In this document: in pieces, positions 16,067 through 23,664 of the stretch
How the letters are laid out: each line of letters begins with the position of its first letter
Position numbering within the stretch: the stretch's first letter is position 1
Translations under genes and position numbers: made by a program
Origin: Ilumatobacter nonamiensis YM16-303
Lineage (GTDB): Bacteria > Actinomycetota > Acidimicrobiia > Acidimicrobiales > Ilumatobacteraceae
DNA: 35,874 nucleotides
Direction: 5' to 3'
Assembly (NCBI RefSeq): GCF_000350145.1
Contig: NZ_BAOL01000167.1
Coordinates: 1-35,874, forward strand
Notes under the pieces: generated by a model
Seen by the model: the letters and a program-made list of their open reading frames with translations, nothing else
Told to the model about the DNA's origin: nothing
Database searches by the model: none

Positions 16067-16149
16067 GGCGCAATCGTAGAACCTGCCGCGGTTGCGTCCT
16101 CATCGGCCTCAGGCCACTGCGCCCGGCTGATCTACAGTCGCTGTTCCGT

Positions 16150-17709
16150 ATGGATGCCGCGCCGAATGTCTTGTTCATCATCACCGATCAGCAACGCGCT
16201 GATCACCTCGGCTACGCCGGCAACCCGATCGTTCGGACGCCGAACCTCGACGCGCTCGCCGGGCGGAGCACCAACTTCACGAATGCCTACGTGAACAACC
16301 CGATCTGCATGCCGAACCGGTCCACGATCCTCACCGGTCGGATGCCGAGCATCCACGGCGCGATCTTCAACGACCGGTCGCTCGAGTGGGGAGCGAACAC
16401 GTTCGTCCGCACGCTCCGGTCTGCCGGGTATCGCACCGGCCTGATCGGCAAGTCACACCTGCAACTCGGAATGGGCATCGAGAACATTCCGCCGGTCACG
16501 CGGGAGACAGCTGTCCGTGACGGGTTCGAACCCGGCGACTACGCCCACGAGGATCACCGCCGATACGTCGCCGGCCCGGTCGACGACCCCGACGACTTCT
16601 ACGGCTTCGACACGGTCGCCTTCAGCCTCGACCACGGAGCACGCGTGTCGGGCCACCACTTGCAATGGGCTCTGGATCGTGGCGGAGACCTGGAGAACCT
16701 GTACGTCCCGTACTCACCCGAGGCGCCGGCGTTGCAGCGATCGGAACACTGGTGGCAGATCTACGAGCCGCCGTATCCGTCGGAGCTGCACTCGACCGAG
16801 TTCGTCACGCAACGCACGATCGAGTTCATCGAGTCCGCCCACGCCGACGGTGGGCCGTGGATGGCCTACGCCTCCTTCCCGGATCCGCACCATCCGATCA
16901 CGCCGCCCGGCGAGTGGTTCGGCCGACACGACCCGGCCGACATGCCCGAGCCCCGCGCGTTCGACGACCCCCTCGACGGCGCACCGCCGCACATCCGTGC
17001 CACACGCGCCCGGCTGGAGTCCCTGATGTGGCCGCTTCCCTTCGGCGCATCGAGCCCGACCCTGGCTCAGGAATGCATGGCCGGCACCTACGGCATGATC
17101 GAGTTCATCGACGATGGGATCGGGCGGATCCTCGACGCGGTCGATCGCCTCGGCGCCACGGGCGACACGATCGTCGTGTTCACCACCGACCATGGTGACA
17201 TGATGGGTGAGCACGGCCTGATGGTGAAGGGCAACCTCCACTATCAGGGGACCGTTCGTGCGCCGCTGCTGATCGCCCGGCCCGGCTCCGAGGGTGCGAC
17301 CAGCGAGTCGCTCGCGGCGTCGATCGACATCTCCGAGACGATCCTGGAGCTCTGCGGACTCGACCAGTTCATCGGGATGCAGGGCCATTCGCTCGTGCCG
17401 ATCCTCGACGATCCCGCTGTATCGGTGCGTGACGCCGTGCTGATCGAGGACGACATGCCGAGCCCGTTCGATCAGGTTCTCGGGGTTCCCGAGAAGATGC
17501 GCACGCTCGTCACCGCCGATGGTCGCTACACCCGCGACTCGAACGGATTCGAGGAGCTCTACGTGTTCGGTGACGACCCCGACGAAGTCGAGAATCGAGC
17601 GCCACACGACGAACCGCGCCGCTCGGAAATGCTCGGTCGACTGGTCGACCAGATGATGTCGGTCGGCGAGACCGGCCGCGGGATTCCCGCACCGCAGGCG
17701 CCAGGCTGA
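16150..17709 (+). CDS. Sulfatase (Cys-type, alkaline phosphatase superfamily)
   Basis: A 519-residue arylsulfatase/choline-sulfatase-like hydrolase. The metal-binding start is NVLFIITDQQRADHLGY. The active-site motif is CMPNRSTILTGR with Cys53 in C-x-P-x-R, the residue converted to formylglycine by a maturase that is not in this window. Later metal ligands appear in VVFTTDHGDMMGEHGLMVKG. There is no signal peptide at the N-terminus, so it is probably cytoplasmic, acting on imported sulfate esters. It lacks the GGGTA box of its neighbours; instead TACAGT (16133-16138) ends 11 bases before the ATG, compatible with a leaderless housekeeping promoter. The PAS-AraC regulator follows 50 bases downstream and may control it. 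Confidence 0.92.
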   Translation: MDAAPNVLFIITDQQRADHLGYAGNPIVRTPNLDALAGRSTNFTNAYVNNPICMPNRSTILTGRMPSIHGAIFNDRSLEWGANTFVRTLRSAGYRTGLIGKSHLQLGMGIENIPPVTRETAVRDGFEPGDYAHEDHRRYVAGPVDDPDDFYGFDTVAFSLDHGARVSGHHLQWALDRGGDLENLYVPYSPEAPALQRSEHWWQIYEPPYPSELHSTEFVTQRTIEFIESAHADGGPWMAYASFPDPHHPITPPGEWFGRHDPADMPEPRAFDDPLDGAPPHIRATRARLESLMWPLPFGASSPTLAQECMAGTYGMIEFIDDGIGRILDAVDRLGATGDTIVVFTTDHGDMMGEHGLMVKGNLHYQGTVRAPLLIARPGSEGATSESLAASIDISETILELCGLDQFIGMQGHSLVPILDDPAVSVRDAVLIEDDMPSPFDQVLGVPEKMRTLVTADGRYTRDSNGFEELYVFGDDPDEVENRAPHDEPRRSEMLGRLVDQMMSVGETGRGIPAPQAPG

Positions 17710-17759
17710 CCCTCCGCCGAACCGGCCGAGAGTTGGGGGCAGGCGCCGGACGGGCGAGC

Positions 17760-18485
17760 ATGGACTTCGTGGACAACTCGTTGCGCGCCGTGTCGGAGGT
17801 CTTGGCGACGACTCCGCACGTCATGTTCTGCGTGAAGGACCTCGACGGCGTCTACCTCGCGTCGAACCGAACCTTCGCGGAGCGCGCCGGCGGCACGTCG
17901 CCCGGCGACGTGATCGGACGTACCGCCCACGCTCTGTTCCCGAGGGAGCTCGCCGACAGCTACGCAGCGCAGGACGCCGAGATCCTCCGGACCGGCAAGC
18001 AGTTGTCCAACGAGTTGGAGTTCATCACCCGTCCGGACGCGTCGATCGGTTGGTACCTCACCTCGAAGTCGCGCGTCTGCGACGACGATGGAGCGCCGAC
18101 CGGGATCGTGAGCATCTCGGTGGATCTGCGAACCCCCGCCGATGCGGCGGCTCCACACGCGGCATTGGCGCGCGCCGTCGAGTTCGCACGCGAGAACATC
18201 GGGCGCACGACGACCGTCGCGGAAATGGCCGATGTCGCCGACATGTCGACACGTCAGCTCGAGCGGTCGATGAGCCGCGTGCTCGGCCTCAGCCCGAAAC
18301 AGCTCGTACTCCGGCTCCGACTCGAAGCGGCGTTGCACCAGCTCGAAGCGTCCGACGATTCGATCATCGACATCGCCCTCCGGTGTGGCTACTACGACCA
18401 GAGCGATTTCACGCGCCACTTCACGCGCGTCGTCGGCATGTCACCCGGAGCGTTCCGACGCTCGCCTGACCCATTCGGTGCCTGA
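17760..18485 (+). CDS. PAS-domain AraC-family transcriptional regulator
   Basis: A 241-residue regulator. Residues about 8-125 form a PAS sensor (VMFCVKDLDGVYLASNRTFAE, then DVIGRTAHALFP, EFITRPDASIGWYLTSKS and GIVSISVDLRTP). Residues about 140-236 form an AraC-type double helix-turn-helix (TTVAEMADVADMSTRQLERS and DIALRCGYYDQSDFTRHFTR, then GMSPGAFRR). The ligand is unknown; PAS-AraC proteins of this kind respond to small molecules or redox state. The ATG at 17760 is preferred to a TTG at 17733. It directly follows the sulfatase gene on the same strand, so regulation of sulfate-ester use is a reasonable inference. Confidence 0.92.
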   Translation: MDFVDNSLRAVSEVLATTPHVMFCVKDLDGVYLASNRTFAERAGGTSPGDVIGRTAHALFPRELADSYAAQDAEILRTGKQLSNELEFITRPDASIGWYLTSKSRVCDDDGAPTGIVSISVDLRTPADAAAPHAALARAVEFARENIGRTTTVAEMADVADMSTRQLERSMSRVLGLSPKQLVLRLRLEAALHQLEASDDSIIDIALRCGYYDQSDFTRHFTRVVGMSPGAFRRSPDPFGA

Positions 18486-18500
18486 CACCCGATGGCACAG

Positions 18501-18522
18501 CTTCCCTTGACCGGTCAGGAAG
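18501..18522. terminator. Inverted repeat between convergent genes
   Basis: CTTCC (18501-18505) and TGACC (18508-18512) mirror GGTCA (18513-18517) and GGAAG (18518-18522), with two unpaired bases on the left arm. It sits at the convergent ends of the AraC-type and CYTH-like genes and may act as a bidirectional transcription end. No T-tract is seen. The central TGACCGGTCA is also a perfect palindrome, so a protein-binding site is an alternative. Confidence 0.38.
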
Positions 18523-19141
18523 GTTGGCGGCGCGTGGCTCGGGCTGCGGCGAGATGCATCGGTCGGTTCTCACCGTCGAGGCCGAAGGTGTCGACGGCTT
18601 CCTGAACGACCGACTCGTCAGCCGCTTCGACGGCGACCGACCGAATCGTCCGGTCGGGAAACGTGACATCGACGACCTCGATCTGAGCATCACCGAAATC
18701 GTACTTGCGGCGCTGCTTGATCGCCGGAACGTCGCAGGCACCGGACTTCTCGAGAATCTGTCGGAGTTGCGCTTCCGTCACCGTGGTGTCGTCGATGCTC
18801 GGTGAGGGGAGCCCGAGCTCATCACACAGTCGTTCGACCGCGTGGGCCTCGACCGGAAGTTCGGCCGACCACGCAGGGCTCCACCGTTCGAGCGCATCGA
18901 CTCGCTCCACGAGATGTTTCACCTCGATCATCGACTCGCGCAGCTTGGCATTCACCTCTGCATTGGGACCGACGAGGTAGACATCGTGCTTCTCGCCGGG
19001 CGGGCCGCCGGATGGAAGCCGTTCGATTCGCTCCACAACAGCCGCCGGAGGATCCCACACACGGAACTCGACACGCGCCGCGTCCTCACCAGAAACGGGT
19101 GAAAACCCGTGAGTTCGCAGTCGAGTCGCGTCCGTCGCCAT
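18515..19141 (-). CDS. CYTH-like hypothetical protein
   Basis: A 208-residue protein I cannot name with certainty. It has features of the CYTH/triphosphate-tunnel fold: an early VEFRVWD strand with alternating charged residues, HDVYLVG followed by AKLRESMIEVKHLVE (Lys-Arg then Glu-x-Lys), and a late strand pair RRKYDFGDAQIEVVDVTFP and TIRSVAVEAAD. These alternate acidic and basic residues as in inorganic-phosphate tunnel proteins, but the exact E-x-E-x-K motif is not intact. The ATG 19141 is chosen because a GAAT-N16-GGGTA box ends 10 bases upstream; an alternative start at 19174 falls within that box. A perfect ACGGGT-GAAA-ACCCGT hairpin lies in its early codons. Confidence 0.6.
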   Translation of the reverse strand: MATDATRLRTHGFSPVSGEDAARVEFRVWDPPAAVVERIERLPSGGPPGEKHDVYLVGPNAEVNAKLRESMIEVKHLVERVDALERWSPAWSAELPVEAHAVERLCDELGLPSPSIDDTTVTEAQLRQILEKSGACDVPAIKQRRKYDFGDAQIEVVDVTFPDRTIRSVAVEAADESVVQEAVDTFGLDGENRPMHLAAARATRRQPS

Positions 19142-19151
19142 GTGGCGGGCA

Positions 19152-19176
19152 TACCCAGCCCGTACGGAAACCATTC
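19152..19176 (-). promoter_or_regulatory. SigB/SigF-like promoter for CYTH-like gene
   Basis: On the minus strand: GAAT (19176-19173), 16 bases, GGGTA (19156-19152), then 10 bases to ATG 19141. It stands back to back with the promoter of the molybdenum hydroxylase operon. Confidence 0.65.
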
Positions 19177-19226
19177 CCACCCGGTATCGGTCGGCGACCC
19201 GATCGGTGCCGACGACGCGGATGTCG

Positions 19227-19251
19227 GAATGAATCGTCGCCGTCCTGGGTA
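19227..19251 (+). promoter_or_regulatory. SigB/SigF-like promoter for Mo-hydroxylase operon
   Basis: GAAT (19227-19230), 16 bases, GGGTA (19247-19251), then 11 bases to ATG 19263. Confidence 0.67.
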
Positions 19252-19262
19252 GTGCGGACTCC

Positions 19263-19751
19263 ATGTCTGACGATGCCACGGACCGCCGCTCGCGGATCGC
19301 TGTCGAAGTGAATGGTCGTACGCGCCACGCGGACGTCGACGCCGGCGCGACCCTGCTCCACACCATCCGCGACGAGTTCGATCTCACCGGTGCCAAACCC
19401 GTCTGCGAGGTCGGAACCTGCGGAGCATGCACGGTGCTCCTCGACGACGTCGCCGTCTATTCGTGCCTCGTGCTCGGGGCCGAATGTGAGGGACGTCGGG
19501 TCGACACCGTCGAAGGATTGGCCGACGGATCCGAGCTCTCACCCCTGCAGACCTCGTTCGCCCAGTGCGACGCCCTCCAATGCGGCTACTGCACCCCGGG
19601 GCAGCTGATGAGCCTCGAGGGGCTGCGGCGCAACAATCCGGATCCGAGCGACGACGAGATCGAATCCGCCGTGCAGGGAAACCTGTGCCGCTGCGGCGCC
19701 TATCGCCACATTCTCGAGGCGGCCCACCGAGCGTTCGGGGACGAACGATGA
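19263..19751 (+). CDS. Mo-hydroxylase small subunit, 2x[2Fe-2S]
   Basis: A 162-residue iron-sulfur subunit of the xanthine oxidase family, which passes electrons from the molybdenum centre to FAD. The plant-type cluster ligands are Cys48, Cys53, Cys56 and Cys68 (CEVGTCGACTVLLD). The second, helical cluster uses Cys107, Cys110, Cys142 and Cys144 (QCGYCTPGQLM and NLCRCGAY). In the related E. coli PaoA the protein carries a Tat signal; here the N-terminus (MSDDATDRRSRIAVEVNG) has none, so the enzyme should be cytoplasmic. It is expressed from a GAAT-N16-GGGTA box 11 bases upstream and overlaps the large subunit gene by four bases. Confidence 0.95.
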   Translation: MSDDATDRRSRIAVEVNGRTRHADVDAGATLLHTIRDEFDLTGAKPVCEVGTCGACTVLLDDVAVYSCLVLGAECEGRRVDTVEGLADGSELSPLQTSFAQCDALQCGYCTPGQLMSLEGLRRNNPDPSDDEIESAVQGNLCRCGAYRHILEAAHRAFGDER

Positions 19752-22033
19752 GAGCGTCCGACCTCGACGACTGGACGACCGGCACGGCCCTCGACCTCGT
19801 GGGATCGTCGGTCGATCGCGTCGACGCCGTCGACAAGGTGACCGGGCGAGCGCGATACACCGCCGACGTCCAGCTTCCCGGTCAACTGACCGGAGTGATC
19901 GTCCGCAGTCCGATCCCGCATGGGCGCGTGGTATCGATCGACACGGCTTCCGCTCTCGGTGTCGAAGGCGTCGTCGATGTGTTGACCGCGGACGACATCG
20001 ACGAGATCTCCTGGTACGAGGACGACGCTCCTCTACTTCCTGGAATCGTGCGATACGTCGGCGACGAGGTCGCCCTCGTCGTCGCCGAAACGAGGAGCGA
20101 TGCCGAGCGTGGTGTCGGCGCACTGTCGGTCGAGTACGAACCGATGGAGTTCCTCACCCATCCCGACGATGTCGAACGACCGGGCGCCCCCGAGCTCCTC
20201 GGCAACGAGTCTGCCGACGAGGTCGAAGAGGACGGTCGCGGCGATGTCGACGAAGCGTTCGACGACGCCCACATCGTCGTGGAGGGAACGTTCCGGACCC
20301 CGGTCGCCATTCACAACTCGCTCGAACCTCACGGCGCCGTCGCCGACTGGGTGGGCGACTCGATCACGCTGTACACGTCCACGCAAGGTGTCAACGACGT
20401 CCGTGAGCAGATGGGCGAACGACTCGGCCTGAATCACAACCAGGTTCGGGTCGTCTCGGAGTTCGTGGGTGGAGGTTTCGGCGCCAAACAGGTGGCTTGG
20501 AAGCCCACGATGCTCGCCGCGCTCGCGTCGAAACGCACCGGACGTCCCGTGTGGGTGATGAACGACCGGAGCGGAGAGAACGTGGCAGCCGGGAAACGCA
20601 ACGGAACCGAGCACACCGTGCGGATCGCCGCCGACCCCGACGGTCGATTGCTGGCGATCGACGCCGACGTGCGCGCCGACCGGGGCGCCTACGCGGTGAA
20701 GGGCGAAGCGAGCGCGGTCAGCGGGCCGTACCTCCACCTCTACCAGTGCGCCCGCGTCCGCACGCGGGTCCGGAGGGTGCGGACCAACACCGGTCCCGCT
20801 GTCGCGTTCCGCGCTCCGGGCTACGTCGAGTCGACGTTCGTCCTCGAATCGCTGATGGACGAGCTCGCGGGCGAGCTGGACATCGACCCCATCGAACTGC
20901 GCAGGCGGAACCACTCGAGCAGGAACCAGCAGGAAGATCTCGAGTGGTCGCAGCCCGAGGGACTGCTGCGTTCCTACGAGCGGGTCGCCGAAGTCGCTCG
21001 GTGGGACGAAACCGACGACCGCGACGAGACTGACGGCGAAGACGAGCACGATGGCCTCCTCCACGGCCGCGGATTCGCGGCTCACGACTGGCTCGCTGCA
21101 TCGGCGATGCCACCCGGACACGCCGGCGTCGAGTTCAACTTCGACGGATCCGTGCACGTGTCCACGTCAGCGCAGGACATCGGCACCGGTACCCGCACCG
21201 TGCTGGCGCAGGTCGTCGCGGACGAACTCGGCGTCGACATCTCATCGGTCCGTCTCTCGCTCGGCGACACGTCGACCGGCCCACCCGCGCCGACCAGCGC
21301 CGGCAGCACGACGGTCCCCACGATGGCTCCCGCCGTGCGCGCCGCTGCGGCGGCAGCGGTCGACGACCTCTTGGACGCGGCGGCCGAACACCACGGGGTC
21401 GAGCGCAGTTCACTCAGCTTCGACGGCACCCATGTCAAGTCCAGTGCCGCCGCGTTCGAGGACCAGCCGCTCGGCGATCTCCTGTCCGACCTCTCCCCTC
21501 GCGTGGTCCACGGTTGGGGCGGGCGCGAGACGATCGCGGAGGACGTCAGCCCACGCGCACAGGGGTCCGCGGTTGCCGAGGTCTCGGTCGACCCGCTCAC
21601 CGGTGAGGTCCGGGTGACGTCGATCACCGTTGCTCCCGACTGTGGGCGCATCCTCAACCGGCGGCTCGCCGACAGCCAGGTGATCGGTGGCGTGACCCAG
21701 GGCATCGGGTTCGCCCTCACCGAGGAGCAGGTCGTCGACCATCGGCTCGGCGTGGTGGTCAACCCGGACCTGAACGAGTATCTGCTGCCCACGGTGTCCG
21801 ACACCTGCACGATCCGTCACGCGGCGCTCGACATCCCCGACCTGCGCGCGAACCCGCTGGGAACGAAGGGGATCGGAGAGCTGCCGCTGATCGCCGTGCC
21901 CGCTGCGATCGCCAACGCCGTTCGAGATGCGACCGGGATCCGACTCCACGAACTACCGATCACACGACGACGACTGCTCGAGGCAATCGCCTCGAGCGAA
22001 GCGCTCGATCACGAGTCAGGAGATCACCGATGA
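19748..22033 (+). CDS. Mo-hydroxylase large subunit (molybdopterin-binding)
   Basis: A 761-residue catalytic subunit of the xanthine dehydrogenase/aldehyde oxidase family, holding the molybdenum cofactor. The N-terminal domain reads DKVTGRARYTADVQLPG. Cofactor-contact regions follow: STQGVNDVREQMGERLG, EFVGGGFGAKQ, AFRAPGYVESTFVLES and a QDIGTGTRTVLAQ segment. The active-site Glu is in GTKGIGELPL (Glu711). The substrate is not set by sequence; similarity of the whole operon to PaoABC suggests aldehydes. The start at 19748 gives a four-base overlap with the small subunit, and the stop overlaps the FAD subunit by four bases, so the three are translated together. Confidence 0.95.
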   Translation: MRASDLDDWTTGTALDLVGSSVDRVDAVDKVTGRARYTADVQLPGQLTGVIVRSPIPHGRVVSIDTASALGVEGVVDVLTADDIDEISWYEDDAPLLPGIVRYVGDEVALVVAETRSDAERGVGALSVEYEPMEFLTHPDDVERPGAPELLGNESADEVEEDGRGDVDEAFDDAHIVVEGTFRTPVAIHNSLEPHGAVADWVGDSITLYTSTQGVNDVREQMGERLGLNHNQVRVVSEFVGGGFGAKQVAWKPTMLAALASKRTGRPVWVMNDRSGENVAAGKRNGTEHTVRIAADPDGRLLAIDADVRADRGAYAVKGEASAVSGPYLHLYQCARVRTRVRRVRTNTGPAVAFRAPGYVESTFVLESLMDELAGELDIDPIELRRRNHSSRNQQEDLEWSQPEGLLRSYERVAEVARWDETDDRDETDGEDEHDGLLHGRGFAAHDWLAASAMPPGHAGVEFNFDGSVHVSTSAQDIGTGTRTVLAQVVADELGVDISSVRLSLGDTSTGPPAPTSAGSTTVPTMAPAVRAAAAAAVDDLLDAAAEHHGVERSSLSFDGTHVKSSAAAFEDQPLGDLLSDLSPRVVHGWGGRETIAEDVSPRAQGSAVAEVSVDPLTGEVRVTSITVAPDCGRILNRRLADSQVIGGVTQGIGFALTEEQVVDHRLGVVVNPDLNEYLLPTVSDTCTIRHAALDIPDLRANPLGTKGIGELPLIAVPAAIANAVRDATGIRLHELPITRRRLLEAIASSEALDHESGDHR

Positions 22034-23010
22034 CCCTCTCCCCCGTCACCAGTGGATACACGCGATGGGATCAGTCCGACCGCCGGCTCGTCTCGAGCGA
22101 TGAGACCGAATGGTTTGCCGGCGGCACCGATCTCATCCCGCTCGCCAGGTCCGGCGTGCTCGACCTCGACAGTGTGGTCGACATCAAGTCCAGCCATCTC
22201 GAACGAACCGTGCAACGGATCGACGACCGATGGCGGATCGGTGCGCTCGCGACGCTCTCCGACCTCGCCGAGCACGAGGAACTGACCGCGACGGTCCCCG
22301 CGATCGCCCAGGCCGTCTCCCAGAGTGCCACCCTGCAGATCCGTCACCGCGCGACCGTGGCGGGCAACCTCCTGCAACGTCCGCGCTGTTCGTACTTCCG
22401 GGATCCGTCGATCAGTTGTTGGATGAAGGGCGGGTCCGACTGCCCGGCACGTGATGGCCGCAACGAGCACCACGCACTCATCGACGAGCCGTGCGTCGCC
22501 ACGCAGCCCTCGGACCTGGCGTCGGTGCTCGTGGCGCTCGACGCCGACGTGAACATCGACGGCCATGACGGCAGCGAACGCACCGTCCCTGTCGCCGAAC
22601 TCCTTCAGCGGCCGGTCGCCGACCGGCGGAGCTTGCACACTCTCGAATCAGGCGACGTGATCACATCGCTCGAATTCACCGATCCGGGAACCTCACGAAG
22701 CACCTACCTCAAGGCGATGAACCGCGCAGTCTGGCAGTTCGCCCTCGTCGGGGTCGCGGCGATCGTCGACATCGATGATCGGCACACGGTGGTCTCGGCG
22801 AGCCTCGTCGCATCCGGCGTCGACTCGGTCCCGCGTCGCCTCACCACGAGTTCCGAGACGTTGACCGGCCGAGAACTCACGGCCAGTTCGATCGCGTCGG
22901 CGGCCGATGCGGCAGCTGACGGATTGACCGAACTCTCGGAGAACGGCTACAAGACCGCGCTCCTCCGCGGCCTGGTGCAACGTTCACTCGAGCCGATGCG
23001 CGGCGGCTGA
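22030..23010 (+). CDS. Mo-hydroxylase FAD subunit with extra [4Fe-4S] Cys set
   Basis: A 326-residue FAD-binding medium subunit (FAD_binding_5 and CO-dehydrogenase flavoprotein C-terminal domains). FAD contacts are seen in WFAGGTDLIPLAR and RHRATVAGNLLQ. An insertion with Cys120, Cys130, Cys138 and Cys155 (RPRCSYFRDPSISC, GGSDCPA, NEHHAL, PCVATQPSD) matches the [4Fe-4S]-binding loop described for E. coli PaoB (YagS), which is not present in ordinary xanthine dehydrogenases. This makes the operon PaoABC-like. The gene order here is small-large-medium, whereas E. coli is small-medium-large. No maturation chaperone (PaoD/XdhC) lies next to it. It converges with the DUF326 gene with five bases between. 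Confidence 0.94.
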   Translation: MTLSPVTSGYTRWDQSDRRLVSSDETEWFAGGTDLIPLARSGVLDLDSVVDIKSSHLERTVQRIDDRWRIGALATLSDLAEHEELTATVPAIAQAVSQSATLQIRHRATVAGNLLQRPRCSYFRDPSISCWMKGGSDCPARDGRNEHHALIDEPCVATQPSDLASVLVALDADVNIDGHDGSERTVPVAELLQRPVADRRSLHTLESGDVITSLEFTDPGTSRSTYLKAMNRAVWQFALVGVAAIVDIDDRHTVVSASLVASGVDSVPRRLTTSSETLTGRELTASSIASAADAAADGLTELSENGYKTALLRGLVQRSLEPMRGG

Positions 23011-23015
23011 GCGAG

Positions 23016-23408
23016 TCAGCTCTGCGCGGCGGCGATGAGCTGCTGGCAGGCCTTCTCGCATTCACGGCACGCCTCGGCGCACTGCTGGCAGCAGAGGTCG
23101 TCGTGCTGGCTGCACTCGTCGGCGCACTGTGCGCAGAGCGCCGCGCACGCAAGCACCACCTTCTGCCAAGCGTCGCCGCGTGGCGCGGGTCGCGCGAGCA
23201 TCTTCGCCGTCACGGTGCACAGGTCGGCGCAATCGGTGCAGGTCCGGATACAGGTGACCATCGCGTTGGCGTCTCGGCCGAGGTCGGAGTCTGCGCACGC
23301 AGAGCATGCGAGTGCACATTCCATCGCGGCCTGGGCGGCGCGGTTGAGTTCGGCGAGGTCGAACGTGGTCTTGTCGGGATGGTCGGCGAGGATGTCAGCG
23401 AGGCCCAT
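23016..23408 (-). CDS. Cys-rich four-helix-bundle DUF326 protein, likely Cu-binding
   Basis: A 130-residue DUF326 family protein, unusually rich in cysteine (about 20) with few other reactive residues. Repeated patterns such as ALACSACADSDL, CIRTCTDCADLC, CAALCAQCADECSQ and CCQQCAEACRECEKACQQ point to a four-helix bundle whose core is lined with Cys, as described for copper-storage proteins of the Csp type. It has no signal peptide, so it resembles the cytoplasmic form. The ATG 23408 is preceded by AAAGGAT, and a GTTT-N15-GGGTA box sits 62 bases upstream. In a stress island it would buffer copper or other thiophilic metal and perhaps thiol oxidants; the metal is inferred. Confidence 0.9.
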   Translation of the reverse strand: MGLADILADHPDKTTFDLAELNRAAQAAMECALACSACADSDLGRDANAMVTCIRTCTDCADLCTVTAKMLARPAPRGDAWQKVVLACAALCAQCADECSQHDDLCCQQCAEACRECEKACQQLIAAAQS

Positions 23409-23470
23409 GATGGGATCCTTTCGGTCGTCGTTCGTTCGGGACGGTTGCGTCTGCAGCCGCGGTCGGGACC

Positions 23471-23494
23471 TACCCGATTCCTCGGCGCACAAAC
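23471..23494 (-). promoter_or_regulatory. SigB/SigF-like promoter for DUF326 gene
   Basis: On the minus strand: GTTT (23494-23491), exactly 15 bases, GGGTA (23475-23471). The leader to ATG 23408 is 62 bases. Confidence 0.75.
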
Positions 23495-23594
23495 CGTGGG
23501 GACGGCCTGAACGCGCTTGGTCGGTCGGGGTTCGCGCAGCCGACCCTGCCCCGGCCGGTGCCTGCGCGCACAACGTCGCCGCCGGTGTCCGATC

Positions 23595-23620
23595 GAATGA
23601 ATCCCCCTCAGGGCCGGGTA
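23595..23620 (+). promoter_or_regulatory. SigB/SigF-like promoter for GT4 gene
   Basis: GAAT (23595-23598), 17 bases, GGGTA (23616-23620), then a 44-base leader to ATG 23665. Spacing is one longer than most. Confidence 0.52.
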
Positions 23621-23664
23621 CTCGAGGAGCGAACTTCATTTCCGAGACAACCGAGAGGCAGCCG

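Noticed and set aside
19095-19110. Perfect ACGGGT-GAAA-ACCCGT hairpin
   Set aside because: Inside the early coding sequence of the CYTH-like gene, only six base pairs, with no T-tract; most likely incidental.
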